From Chytridium lagenaria (taxonomy: Eukaryota; Chytridiomycota; Chytridiomycetes; Chytridiales; Chytridiaceae): a stretch of DNA of 12,113 bases. The stretch is taken from the NCBI GenBank assembly GCA_025449115.1, contig JAHLKC010000336.1, positions 1 through 12,113 of the forward strand. The letters run 5' to 3'. Position 1 is the stretch's first letter. Every line of letters begins with the position of its first letter. The notes under the pieces are model-generated. The model did no database searches. It saw nothing but the letters and a program-made list of their open reading frames with translations, and was not told where the DNA came from. The position numbers and the translations under genes are program-made. This document shows positions 1 to 8,864 of the stretch, piece by piece.

Positions 1-167
1 GCAGTAAAAATGGTGCATGATCTTTGGTCTACTTAAAATGGAGCTTAACTTAAGTCTATTCGACGTTGTTGACGTCGTTATTTCTATATGCCATAACATT
101 CGGACTCTGTCCTACTGTTTTGAGGAGTTCTGCAAGGCTGAAGAGGCCGTCCATCAAGCGACCGAAG

Positions 168-265
168 GTATATAGCATACTTTTTTCACAAGTAAATCGT
201 ATCAGCTTCGTCTTCATTTCTTTCCTTTCTAAAACATTAAAAGTCTGTTAAGATAACATTTGCAG
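168..265 (+). other. Candidate intron at the 5' side of the KDZ-like pseudogene
   Basis: The sequence AAG|GTATAT at 165-173 resembles a splice donor, and TTTGCAG ending at 265 resembles an acceptor, giving a 98-nt candidate intron. The exon-like stretch before it (about 66-167) contains basic codons (KRPSIKRPK in one frame). The stretch after it opens the frame that leads to the first recognisable transposase fragment at 279. There is no good branch site, only a weak TTAAGATAAC near the acceptor. The signals are plausible by position but weak, and 1-165 otherwise holds nothing I recognise. Confidence 0.25.
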
Positions 266-278
266 TATCATTAACAAG

Positions 279-2039
279 ATGTATGAAGCAAGGAAGCCAA
301 CTCTTTGGCATACTGTGAATCCAGTCAACTTAATTGCTCCCCCAGTGTCCTCTTGTCTGGGCTGTAGGTCACCTTAGAGATTTTAAGAATCCGACGCCAA
401 CGTTAACGTCTTGTCTACAACTGGTCTGAAGAAAGGTTATTTGCTCAAGGCTGATTGCCGCCGACGCTCTCAATCGACTCATTGCAACAAGTCATCTTAC
501 TTTGTGGATTCCTACCTCACACCTTCAACCCCATTTCCGTCACCTTCTCACAACAAGAGAGTGATGTACTCAAAAGACATTGTAGAAAAAATCGGACTTC
601 TTCGATTGGATCAGTCAAACTACATCAATGTAACGGCAGTGGACATATGGGCAGTTAGAGTACCAGTAATGTTAAGGCAAGTACTAGTATTTTACGATTC
701 TTCCGTTATTTTTTGGTTGCGAAGATACTGACCATCCAATTTTTTCAGCTCAAAGCACTGGACTTCACAGCTCGCATACCAGGCGTTGGTCTCCTCTTAT
801 CAGCAGCAAAAAATTCCTTCTCCGAAAGCAAACCCTCTTTTCAAGAAGGCCTACATACTTTTAACTATCATCAAACTTCATGAAGACCAACTACTTCGCA
901 AGCCGTACCTCGGAGTACTGGAGCTTTGAGAACTGGGAGTCAGCAGATTTGCCTGGTGCAGCGGGAAGCACTTTGCGTGAATATACACGTGCAATGGAGG
1001 ATTTTGTTAGTTACTTTCGACGCTACAGTGCTACGAAGTGGAATCATTCCTGTGGGGCATGCCATCGTATTTCGTCAAAAGGTAATGTAATATCAGCATC
1101 GGTGGTGGATGGGAAGGCCATAGGTAATACATAATGTTTGTTATCGCTAACATAGCCTAGGCCACCAAGTTTGTCGAATAGCGGGTTGTAAGGACCCTAT
1201 AACGACACCACAGGAGGGTTTTTGTAAATCACACTACGAAGAATTTGGATTAGTTTGCATCATTGTCGGATGTGAGGAAAAAAGCGAGTTCTGAAGGTTG
1301 CGATGGTAGAACATGCTTGAACCACGACCACATCAATATGTACAACTCAGTCTTGCTTCGACAAACAGCGCCGTCGACAGCACAAAGTCGAATCCTACTG
1401 ACTCCCCGGAAGAGAAAGAAGCAAACGTCTACCGTTGATGACTTTACAACTGACAAAGATGAGGCAGAAAGGGACCCATTCAAATATAGAGTTACTCGTC
1501 GGCACCTTCCGGGAATTTTCATGAATGTTTGTTCATGTGGTCATATTATGAACGTGTTCAAAATGTTCACTATTGAGCAGATGGGAGAACTTTTCCCCGG
1601 GATATCACATACGCATGAAAGTATAGGTTATAGAGTTAAATATTATGAAATATTTATGTTTCCACTAGGTCGTATCCTACTTCACGTTCTTCAATAAGGC
1701 ATGTCGTTTCATTCCGTCGGTGAAGCATGCAATTGACGCTGTTGATAACCCCATTACGGCTAACACATTTCGTCGTGTGATAGACGAGGTTGTGTGGGTC
1801 GTGGATAAGTTTTATTTCAAGTCGCATAATGACAAACGGTGCAAGGAATTGTTTAATCCGAACTTGCTGAAATTGCATTTCCGGAACTAGGGCGGTGGAA
1901 TACTTAGGCAGCCGAGCAAGCGAATGCCTGGTTGCAACGGGTAGCAAACGTACTTCGAACAACGGATTTGCTACTTCACGACTTCTATATGTATTCGTTT
2001 GTTGATTCATACAACGAGTTCGCCAGGTTAGGCTTATAA
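279..2039 (+). pseudogene. Broken KDZ-like (Kyakuja-Dileera-Zisupton) transposase with cysteine clusters
   Basis: No single frame is open, but fragments in order resemble KDZ transposases, which move DNA transposons by a cut-and-paste type reaction. Fragments: 279-374 (contains SSCLGC, a CxxC pair); 411 onward (GLKKGYLLKADC); about 510-540 (CGFLPHTFNPISVTFS); an intron at 677-748; 749-926 (QLAYQALVSSYQQQ); 880-1134 (SCGACHRI then VVDGKAIGNT); 1217-1291 (GFCKSH and CIIVGC, Cx2H and Cx4C); 1296-1697 (GCDGRTCLNH, then VCSCGHIMN); 1669-1887 (NKACRF, then VVDKFYFKSHND); 1908-2039 (AAEQANAWLQR). The last two blocks resemble the conserved C-terminal core of the family, where a VDRFH-like motif is followed by NTE/EQ-N. 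In-frame stops lie at 375 (TAG), 384 (TAA), 1292 (TGA), 1888 (TAG) and 1905 (TAG), with several frame changes, so the gene is dead. The family call comes from remembered motif order, not a search. What I see is a cysteine-cluster transposase-like protein; the KDZ name is an inference. Confidence 0.55.
677..748 (+). other. Probable 72-nt GC-AG intron in the transposase pseudogene
   Basis: The exon ends in AAG at 674-676 and the intron starts GCAAGT, the classic GC-donor form. A branch site TACTGAC lies at 726-732, followed by a pyrimidine run and TTTTTTCAG ending at 748. Branch adenine to acceptor is 17 nt. Splicing joins the frame ending ...VPVML to an open frame running 749-926 (QLAYQALVSSYQQQ...), about 59 codons without a stop, which supports the junction. 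A GT donor inside the same stretch (GTACTAG at 681) is a weaker alternative. Confidence 0.55.
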
Positions 2040-2599
2040 ACCCTAAGTTTTTCTGGGGTTTATTACTGACTATTAGTTCACTTAACTCCACATATTTTTG
2101 ATGGCAAGATCTGATTATTATACAATATTTAGTTATCTATTATATCTCCATTAGTCATTTGTACTTGGCTGTTCTATAGCCAATAGTTCTCTATTGCAGC
2201 ACAATTTTTGAACTTTTGGAGCACGGTAAAGCCAACAACACGTCAAAGATAGGAAGTCCTTTTATTCTTTAGCTACACTTCATTACCACTACAGGTGATG
2301 ATGTGAGGTTGGAACACTCCATAAGGTTTTGGGTTTACGCCAAACAACATCCATTATTTACTGAATTAAATATCGGAAACGATAACACTCTAACATATAA
2401 TTTGGGACCTTATCATCAAATACGCCATCATTGGCTACAATAATAAATGAAAATGCATGTTAAGTCTTACTAACGGTTTTTGAGAAAGTTCTTATAAATG
2501 AAATAACTCTTGTCGATCATGCTTGGTCTTGACGTAAGAAGGTTACGGTGAATCCTATCAAAATGGTTGATGGAAGTTGATATTATGCCATCAGGTAGC
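2040..2599. other. AT-rich intergenic stretch, no gene seen
   Basis: This stretch lies between the stop of the + strand transposase remnant and the end of the - strand pseudogene. All frames are densely broken and I recognise no motif, RNA gene or clear repeat. If the two flanking pseudogenes belong to one transposon, this is the space between their 3' ends and would hold their polyadenylation signals; no convincing pair is visible. Confidence 0.5.
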
Positions 2600-3343
2600 T
2601 CAATGGTATCGAACGCGGGGGCGGAAGTGCTCCACAAGTTTGCTGAATCCCCCGACTTGACGCCGAAAATCTTCGCTCTTCTTTCTTAGCTGAACGTACG
2701 CCTTGCTGATGACAGGATCGTTCTTAAAAAAGTGATCTAAAACGACAATGCCCTTGCAATACTTATACGTATCAACAGTTTGGGGTCTGCTGCTATCAGC
2801 CTTGTGGAGGGTCTGAGCTGCCTTGTCGTCGGACATACAATTTTCCTCGGAGATAATATGCCGGTGTCGTCTGTAAGTCTCCAGAATGCTTTCCCATAGT
2901 CTGCTTGGTAACATTCTTTGAAGACGATTTCCCGGACAACTTCCTTGCGCCCTTCCGTCGGTTGACTTTCTTGTTGTTGTATTGCGAAGAATCTTTCAAT
3001 TGCCGTTTCCGAGATGCATTAAAAAACTCTTTTGATGAAGACGTAAAATCCTCATCACTGGGTGAAGCATTCGCAGTAGACTGATCGGATGCTGATGTAG
3101 CCTCATCTTGTATGCTGTCGGCGCGTGGTGAACTAGGTGCACTATGGCTAAAATCTTCAGAATGCCCCGAATTGTAGTCTTCGCGAAGATGACATCAGCT
3201 TAGAAACTTTGTCAGATCGATGCCATTTGCGCAAGGGTTTCCGGCTTTCACTGCTGCGCCTGCTGCCAGAGTCGAGGTCTTTCATCTTGCCATGTGATTT
3301 ATCCAGCTTGTGCTTGGATATGTCAGTTTCGCACTGCCCTTCA

Positions 3344-3419
3344 CTGCTTAATAAAAATGTGACAACAATAGTACGGAATATCTGTTAATTCATAAAGGCA
3401 CAGAAGTGAATTAGTGTAC
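3344..3419 (-). other. Candidate 76-nt intron in the minus-strand pseudogene
   Basis: On the - strand a donor-like GTACAC starts at 3419 after CCCG, and the acceptor TTATTAAGCAG ends at 3344. A clear branch site is not obvious (GAATTAACAG is one possibility). Beyond the acceptor a Lys/Ser-rich frame opens (SKHKLDKSHGKMKDLDSG). The upstream side of this junction has stops, so the exact donor is uncertain. Confidence 0.3.
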
Positions 3420-4183
3420 CGGGACTTCCTCAGTATTATGAAAGCTTTAAGAAGAGCATCTTTTGAAAAGGAACCTCGCCGTTTGTGTCATATTGCATTT
3501 CTCCGGTGTCGTTGTTGACGAAAAGAATATCCGCAATATCAACAGATGAAGCAATTTCTCCATCAAAACAGCACCGAGCCCACATTATCAATCAAACGGT
3601 GAGCGACCTCAAACGCATCATCCTTGTATACTGAAAGGAACATCAAAAAAACGCTTATAAGAAAAAAGGCAATAAAGTAGCACTAATGGAGTTTTGTGAC
3701 TGATGAAGGTGACTTTGGAGGAACAAGCCTCTTTTGCCGTCTTTTGATAACACTGAAGTGCAGATTACGCTGCTGTACCCATATATTTGGAAGCGAACAT
3801 TAACTTTTCGGCTCCCAGCGACACTGTCAACTAAGTCTTTCTTCTTTCCCTTCACAGAAATGGTATGTTTTCTTAAGTCCCTGTCCTTCGACTGCAAGTC
3901 TTAAGAAACCATTTCGATGTCGACGTCGTAATCATCATCGTTGGGTGTAAGCTGATTGACCATACCAAGTTAAGCTTCGTGCTCCGCCTGACTGGTGCTT
4001 TTGGAGGCGCCAATAGGATCTTCATTGGACGTTGTTGTCATTGACGTAGTCAAGTTATTCTCTTGTATGCTTCCATCATCGGTCTTTGCAGGAACAGTAG
4101 GAGATGGTGACGATTCCATCAAATTGAGATACTTGCTGGGATCCAATGCTGCATTTGATGTCCCTGAAGATTCGGAGGAGCGT

Positions 4184-4237
4184 CTGGCAAAAATGTCAGT
4201 GAAAGAAGATGAATATTAAAGAATAAAACAGCGTTAC
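4184..4237 (-). other. Probable 54-nt intron in the minus-strand pseudogene
   Basis: On the - strand the donor is G|GTAACG (G at 4237), the branch site is CACTGAC and the acceptor is TTTTTGCCAG ending at 4184. Removing it joins CCA CG to A CGC, keeping the frame open: the upstream exon (ending AKLP) runs into RRSSESSGTS with no stop for about 70 codons. Without splicing the frame ends at once in TAA. This is the best-supported intron of the - strand gene. Confidence 0.6.
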
Positions 4238-4600
4238 CGTGGTAGTTTTGCAGTATCTTCAGTTGATGCGAGCTTCACTACTTGGTTAGAAGCTTCTTTA
4301 GTGCAGGAACTGGTTGTAGGGGTAACATCTTTGGCCTCCATAATCTCTGTCATGTTTTGGCGCTGAACGGAGTTGAACATGGATTTGTGTTGCAACTGAA
4401 AAATCCTGTAAGGAACTAACTGTGTAAACATCATACCTAAGTCTGGCTATCTCCTAATCCTCTCGTTTGTGTTGGGTTTTACATCTTCACTTATATGCAC
4501 TTGTTAGTTTTCGCTATTATGTTGGTTAATGACTCTTGGTCTTTCTACTGTTTGTTTAGTTACTTGGTTTTTGTTCTTCGTGTTATTCTCCATGTCATCG

Positions 4601-4687
4601 ACTGTGCGGGAACTGTGCTGCGACTGTGCAGGCACAGTGATGACAACAGCGGCTTTGCCAACTGTGCTAGGACTGTGCCGACTGTGC
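4601..4687 (+). promoter_or_regulatory. Cluster of ACTGTGC repeats in the LTR U3 region
   Basis: ACTGTGC occurs six times in direct orientation (starting 4601, 4612, 4623, 4661, 4672 and 4681) and once inverted (GCACAGT at 4632-4638). Several copies are spaced 9-11 nt apart. The block ends 10 nt upstream of the TATA-like box, where retrotransposons often keep enhancer repeats. It is probably a binding-site array for a host transcription factor; the factor is unknown. The direct copy at 4623 and the inverted copy at 4632 also form a short hairpin. Confidence 0.5.
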
Positions 4688-4697
4688 CAGCTCTTAG

Positions 4698-4703
4698 TAT
4701 AAG
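4698..4703 (+). promoter_or_regulatory. TATA-like box of the copia LTR
   Basis: TATAAG lies just downstream of the ACTGTGC cluster and upstream of AATAAA, where the U3/R promoter of an LTR is expected. Confidence 0.4.
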
Positions 4704-4723
4704 AACTCGAGGTTTTCCAATGT

Positions 4724-4729
4724 AATAAA
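4724..4729 (+). terminator. AATAAA polyadenylation-like signal in the LTR
   Basis: AATAAA lies 26 nt downstream of the TATA-like box and 62 nt before the LTR end. The position suits an LTR polyadenylation signal, but the motif is short and could be chance in AT-rich sequence. Confidence 0.35.
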
Positions 4730-4793
4730 ATAAGTGATCATATGCATACATTTGTCTTTATTGAGCTCTAAGTACGCGTCAGGATCCAACATT

Positions 4794-4810
4794 TGGTAGC
4801 ACTTCGAGGT
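4794..4810 (+). other. Primer binding site, initiator Met tRNA-like
   Basis: TGGTAGCA starts two bases after the LTR end. Its first eight bases match the complement of the 3' end of eukaryotic initiator methionine tRNA (which ends ...UGCUACCA), the usual copia primer. The following bases diverge from the commonest form, so either the site has mutated or the host tRNA differs. Confidence 0.6.
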
Positions 4811-4824
4811 TTACAACACGTACC

Positions 4825-5383
4825 ATGGGCAAAGACGACAAAGATGGGGCTGAGAAGCCAAGCTGTTTGACGCAAAGACTACTTCATCTGGAAGCATCGC
4901 ATGAAGACCTACCTGAGGGCAAAGGGACTCTGGCACATTGTTGAGTCTGGGATCACTCCATACGCTGACAGGGATGCTCCAACAGTAGCTGAGAAAAAGG
5001 AAAGGAAGAAGGAGGAAGAGTTAGATGAGAAGGCAAGGGCAAAACTGGAGGGAAGCATCACGGATTCAATACTACCTCTGGTGCAGAACCTGGAGTCGTC
5101 AGCAACAGTCTGGACGGCTCTGGAGACGTCCTATGAGCGCAAGGCTCACTCAAATAGGAACGCCTTGATGCGCCGACTCATGGAGCTGCAAATGAAGGAG
5201 GGAGAGGATTTGAAGGATTTCATCAGCACTCTCTCAAAGCTTGTTCAGCAGCAAGCTGCCGCCGGTTACTCCACATCGGAAGAGCAGAAGACTTTTTACC
5301 TATTGACAAAGCTTCCCGAGTGCTTTGATGTCATTGTGACGACGATCGAGGCGGATGAGGATCGGGCGGCTTTTGGACTTTGA
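4825..5383 (+). pseudogene. gag: copia gag (capsid region), frameshifted
   Basis: Gag forms the particle that packages element RNA. The likely start is ATG at 4825 in a good context (ACCATGG), encoding MGKDDKDGAEKP. Two apparent single-base losses near 4861 and 4872 then move the frame, and the main part is read from about 4874 (KDYFIWKHRMK into the open frame from 4901). The 160-residue open part has W11 (GLWHIVESG), a Lys/Glu-rich segment at residues 31-50, then ILPLVQNLESSATVWTALE and RRLMELQMKEGEDLKDFIST, the typical copia gag (UBN2-like) pattern. It ends LLTKLPECFDVIVTTIEAD before another break at about 5340-5376, where about 10-15 residues usual for the family seem missing. The zinc knuckle is in the next frame. 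Confidence 0.8.
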
Positions 5384-6722
5384 GACCAAGCTGAGAGACA
5401 AGGAGGGAAGGGATGATCAGATGGAGGCGTTCTTCGTGAAGAGGAATGGGAAATTCCCGGCAAAGGGAAAAGGACCTGGGAAGAAGGAACAGGAAGTACG
5501 TACCTGTTACCACTGTGGGAAAGTAGGACACCTCAAGAAAGATTGCTGGTCTAGGAAGAAGAACGACGACTCCGACACCGAGGGTGAAGGGAGCAGCAAG
5601 GGAGGGAAACCCAAGTGGAAGAAAAAGAAGGGATCCTGGAAGAAGAAGGGATCAGTCAACACGGCGGAATCAGCAATGGCATTCACCACTGAGGTGAATT
5701 TCACGGTGACAGCTAAAGACAATAGGGACATGAGGTGGATCATGGACTCTGGAGCCACTCACCATATGACGTTCAATCGAGAATGTCTTGATAATTTTCG
5801 TCACGTCTCAAGCAGCGTTGGAACGGCAGAGTCAGGAACAAAGCTCGACGCGACAGGGATGGGGGATGCAGAACTGGAGGTGATTGTGAATGGGGAACCG
5901 TCAACAATCATCTTGAGGAACGTTCTGTATGTGCCCGGCATTAAGAGGAACTTGGTGTCGCTTGGGATGGCCAGTGGAAAGGGTCTTGAGGCACATCCTG
6001 TTAAGGGCGGTTACATTCTCAAGTCAGCAAAAGGAGTTGGGGTTGCAGAATTCAAGAAGGATGGATCCAACCTATATTACCTGACGGAGGGGAACCCTGA
6101 GGGAAACCATACGACTACGGGGGTTAAGAGCTCGGCTCTGAATGACGTTTACACGTGGCACTGTCGAATGGGTAATTTAGGAATGAAGAACGTCAAAACT
6201 TTGCCAATGGTGGCAAAGGGAGTCAAGGTGGTTGGAACCGACTCGGATGTTCTGTGTGAGGGGTGTCTGGATGGGAAACTCACCAGGGCGTTGTTTCCGT
6301 CAAAGGAGAAGAGATCAAAGAAGCCCTTGGAGAGGGTTCACGTTGATCTTGCTGGACCTATGTCAACAAAATCGATGGGAGGGACTCAGTACTATTTGGT
6401 GGCGGTAGACTCAATGTCTGGATACACGATGACGTACCTGCTCAAGGAGAAGTCGCAAGCTGTCAAGTACATCAAGCTGTTCAAAGAAGAAGCGGAGCGA
6501 CTTACTGGTGGGAGAATCACAAGTATCGATTACTGTGAGAACTCGAAGAAGCTTGAAGAGGCCGTACTCTCGCAGGAGCCTGACAGGCTCAGAGAGATTG
6601 TAGCTGATAACGGTGGGGAGTTTAAGAACAAGGATCTTCAGGAGTGGTGTTTAGCGAAGGGATCACGCTCACCTACACCATGCCGTATTCGCCAGAGCAA
6701 AATGGAATTGCAGAACGAATGA
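5355..6722 (+). pseudogene. pol: copia gag end, protease and integrase core, frameshifted
   Basis: The 455-residue frame starts within gag (RLLDFETKLRDKE) and has no start of its own; it should be continuous with the gag above. Residues 51-64 form a CCHC zinc knuckle (C51, C54, H59, C64) that binds RNA. A Lys-rich stretch (83-98) follows. The aspartic protease motif DSGATHHM starts at D131. The integrase zinc region has W268-H269, but the second histidine of the usual RLGHL is asparagine (N274); C301 and C304 are present. The catalytic core has D331 (VDLAGPM) and D418 (DNGGEF). D331 to D418 is wider than usual because of an extra segment near residues 385-412. The frame is lost near 6660 by an apparent single-base deletion, before the catalytic glutamate. 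Confidence 0.88.
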
Positions 6723-7155
6723 ATCGGACTCTCATGGAGAAGGCAAAATCCATGTTGAGTCATTCTGGCCTGCCTATGAAGTTCTGGGAGAGGCAGTGAT
6801 GACGGCTACATACCTCGTTAATCGCTCACCGAGGAAGTCAAATCCAGACTCGATAACGCCTTATGAAGTCTTCACGGGAAAGAAACCGCACCTTGATCTC
6901 GTTAGAATTTTTGGATGTGCGTCCTACATGCACGTGCCAAAGCAGCAGAGGAAGAAGGGACAGTACAACGCGAAGAAAGGCGTCTTTGTGGGTTATGAGC
7001 CTTTGGGCTTTCGGGTGTATGATCCAGTAGGGAAACGCGTGATGAGGAGCAAGTCTGTGATTTTTGACGAGACAAAACTCGGACTTGACTACAAAGGGAC
7101 GGTGCGTGGGGACTGGACGGAATGGAGACCAACAACGAGCTGGGGAAGAGAATGA
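6662..7155 (+). pseudogene. pol: copia integrase C-terminal part, in two frames
   Basis: From 6662 the frame reads ITLTYTMPYSPEQNGIAER, with the catalytic glutamate at 6713-6715; allowing for one lost base, this gives the D-x35-E spacing from D418. A second single-base loss near 6788, just after PMKFW, moves the frame again. Reading resumes as EAVMTATYLVNRSPRK, then FGCASYMHVPK and KGVFVGYEPLGFRVYDP (the GKKPHLDLVRIFGC and GYE blocks typical of the copia integrase tail). It stops at 7155; the true frame moves to the next one between about 7100 and 7150. Confidence 0.85.
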
Positions 7156-8864
7156 TGATGTTAAGCAACGGTGATGGGGAACTTGACAGTGAGGTTGAGG
7201 ACAGTGATACTGAAGATGAGGGTGATGAGAACGTTGGAGGTGCTGGAGCTGGGGTAGACTCAGAAGATGATGGGTCAGCGGACGATTTTTCTTCGGCACC
7301 ATCAACACCTCAAGGAGGGAGACCGAGGACACCACGGACGCCATCAACACGCCAAGACTCACCTGGAGAGGAGTCCCCAGCAGAAAGATCACCTCTGGTT
7401 CAAGGTGTAAGGCGGTCCTCTCGCATTCCAAAGGCAAGGTTTCTGGCGTGGTTCACGGTGGGACCGCGTCCAACAGCGCACAACACGGAACTCGATGAAG
7501 ACCCACATACCTATGAAGAAGCATCAAGTCGCTCAGATAGCAAGGAATGGCTAGCAGCCATGGAGGACGAGTACAAGTCTCTACTCGAGAACTCAACATG
7601 GGTTCTGGCTCCTCGACCTACCGATAAGAAGACCATCAAGTCTGGATGGGTCTTTAAACGCAAGAGAGGAGAGCATGGAGAGGTTGTTCGATACAAAGCG
7701 CGTTTCGTGGCTAAGGGATATAGCCAGAAAGAGGGGGAGGATTTCTTTGAGATATTCTCACCAGTTGCTCGGTCGTCAACGATCAGGATCTTCCTTGCCG
7801 TAGCTTGCCATGAGCGGTTGGAGCTCAGACAATTTGACGTGAAGACAGCGTTCTTAAATGGGAAGTTGACAGACGTTGAGATCTTTATAGAGCAGCCGGA
7901 GGGGTTCGCGGTTGAAGGAAAGGAGGGCATGGTGTGTCGTTTGTTGAGAAGTTTGTATGGGTTAAAGCAAGCACCGCTGGAATGGAATGAGGTCTTTGAT
8001 GAGTGGATTCGATCAAAGCGCTTCAAGCAGTGCAAGTCGGACCCTTGCCTCTACTGGAAGAGGAACGGAAGGAAGCTTACTCTGTTGGTCAATTATGTTG
8101 ATGACGATGATTCTCGCGACGACACTGTTGAGGAAGCTATGGCCTTTGAGGAGGACTTGAATAGAGCTTTCCGGTCGACAGCGCAGGGGGAGCCTAGAAT
8201 TGCAGTTGGATTGCAAGTCCGTTACAACAGGGAGAAGGGGGAGTTGGGCATCAAGCAGGAGAACTACATTGATGGGCTCATCAAGAAGTTTGGGGTGCCA
8301 TCAAACTACCTCAAGCAGACGCCGATGGAGACTGGGGTGAAGATACAGGCGGAGATGGAGGGAGAGGTGATTCATGAGATGGAGGGCACCTCTTACCGTT
8401 CAGTTATCGGCTCCATCATGTATACAATGGTCTCAGTCAGACCTGATATTGCTTACGCCACGGGAATGGTAGCTCGGTACCAAGTAGCTCCTCAGTCTGG
8501 ACACTGGAATTGCGCAACGCGAATTGTCGCGTATCTTCAACAAACGAAAACCATTGGGATTCAGTATTCAGCTCGGGAGGAGCTGGAACTGGTTGGATAT
8601 TGTGATGCAGACCTTGGTAATGATGAGGATGGGAAGAAGTCTGTGAGTGGTTATGTGATAACACTCAATGGGGGAGCTGTGTTGTGGGGATCCAAGAAGC
8701 AAACGTCGGTAGCTGTGTCTAGTTCAGAAGCTGAGTACGTGGCATTGAGTGAGGCCTCGTCAGATATGGTCTGGATAGTTCAGTTGTTGGATGAACTTGG
8801 CTACAGCTTCAACATTCCACCTGTCATCTACGGGGACAACACTAGCGCCAACGCTGTGGGTTAA
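7122..8864 (+). pseudogene. pol: copia reverse transcriptase and truncated RNase H
   Basis: The 580-residue frame begins with an acidic, Ser/Pro-rich linker (residues about 17-95) joining integrase to reverse transcriptase. The RT domain runs from about SKEWLAAMEDEYKSL (140) to about 350: WVFKRKRGEHG, YKARFVAKGYSQ, the first catalytic Asp in FDVKTAFLNG (D239), LYGLKQAPLEW and the catalytic YVDD at 325-328. RT copies element RNA into DNA. The connection and RNase H follow: YRSVIGSIMYTM, RPDIAYATG, then D495 (GYCDADLG), SSSEAEYVAL (E536/E538) and D572 (GDNTSANAV). RNase H removes RNA from the hybrid. The domain ends abruptly at residue 580, a few residues after GDNTSA. The last segment of the family (around KHIDVxYHF), the polypurine tract and the 3' LTR are all missing. 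All visible RT motifs are intact, so the truncation is probably not very old. Confidence 0.92.

Larger units (their letters stand above)
2600..4434 (-). pseudogene. Broken, intron-containing gene of unknown function, Ser/Lys-rich
   Basis: I do not recognise the product. Reading from 4434 downward there is a coding-like exon to 4238, a well-formed intron (4184-4237), then an exon open from 4183 to about 3660 except for two in-frame TAA codons at 3970-3972 and 3901-3903. The predicted protein is Ser/Thr-rich and probably disordered (SSESSGTSNAALDPSKY, then SPSPTVPAKTDDGS), becoming basic (VKGKKKDLVDSVAGSRK) before a short hydrophobic block (FQIYGYSSVICTSV). A further coding-like block (CCFDGEIASSVDIADILFV) lies near 3480-3580 after an acceptor at 3631-3632 (TTCCTTTCAG). 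A third lies below an acceptor at 3344-3345: Ser/Lys-rich to about 2796, then a frame change into a Lys/Arg-rich end (YKYCKGIVVLDHFFKND) stopping at 2600. Frame changes and stops argue for decay. It converges on the transposase remnant and may be a second gene of the same element; that is inference only. Confidence 0.45.
4470..4791 (+). repeat. 5' LTR of the copia element (start could be 4520)
   Basis: The right end is set by CCAACA at 4786-4791, two bases before the primer binding site. An LTR should begin with the reverse complement, TGTTGG, and this occurs at 4470 and again at 4520, giving an LTR of 322 or 272 bp. Inside are a repeated ACTGTGC block, a TATA-like box (4698) and AATAAA (4724), in the order expected for U3, R and U5. 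No 3' LTR is in the window, so the left boundary cannot be confirmed by comparison. Confidence 0.6.

Noticed and set aside
2592..2606. A-box-like sequence (TAGCTCAATGG) suggesting a tRNA gene
   Set aside because: No matching B box (GGTTCGAnTCC) follows at a suitable distance and no cloverleaf with a 7-bp acceptor stem can be drawn.
3901..3972. In-frame TAA codons read as glutamine (alternative genetic code)
   Set aside because: TAG and TGA also interrupt the transposase remnant, and frame changes accompany the stops, so decay explains them better. The large copia frames end at ordinary stops.
1..4470. Terminal inverted repeats bounding the putative DNA transposon
   Set aside because: Visual comparison of both sides of the two pseudogenes gave no convincing inverted pair; the ends may lie outside the window or be lost.
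6838..7437. Minus-strand 199-codon open frame opposite the integrase-RT linker
   Set aside because: It is antisense to well-recognised copia coding sequence, and its composition (His/Pro/Leu-rich) mirrors that sequence.
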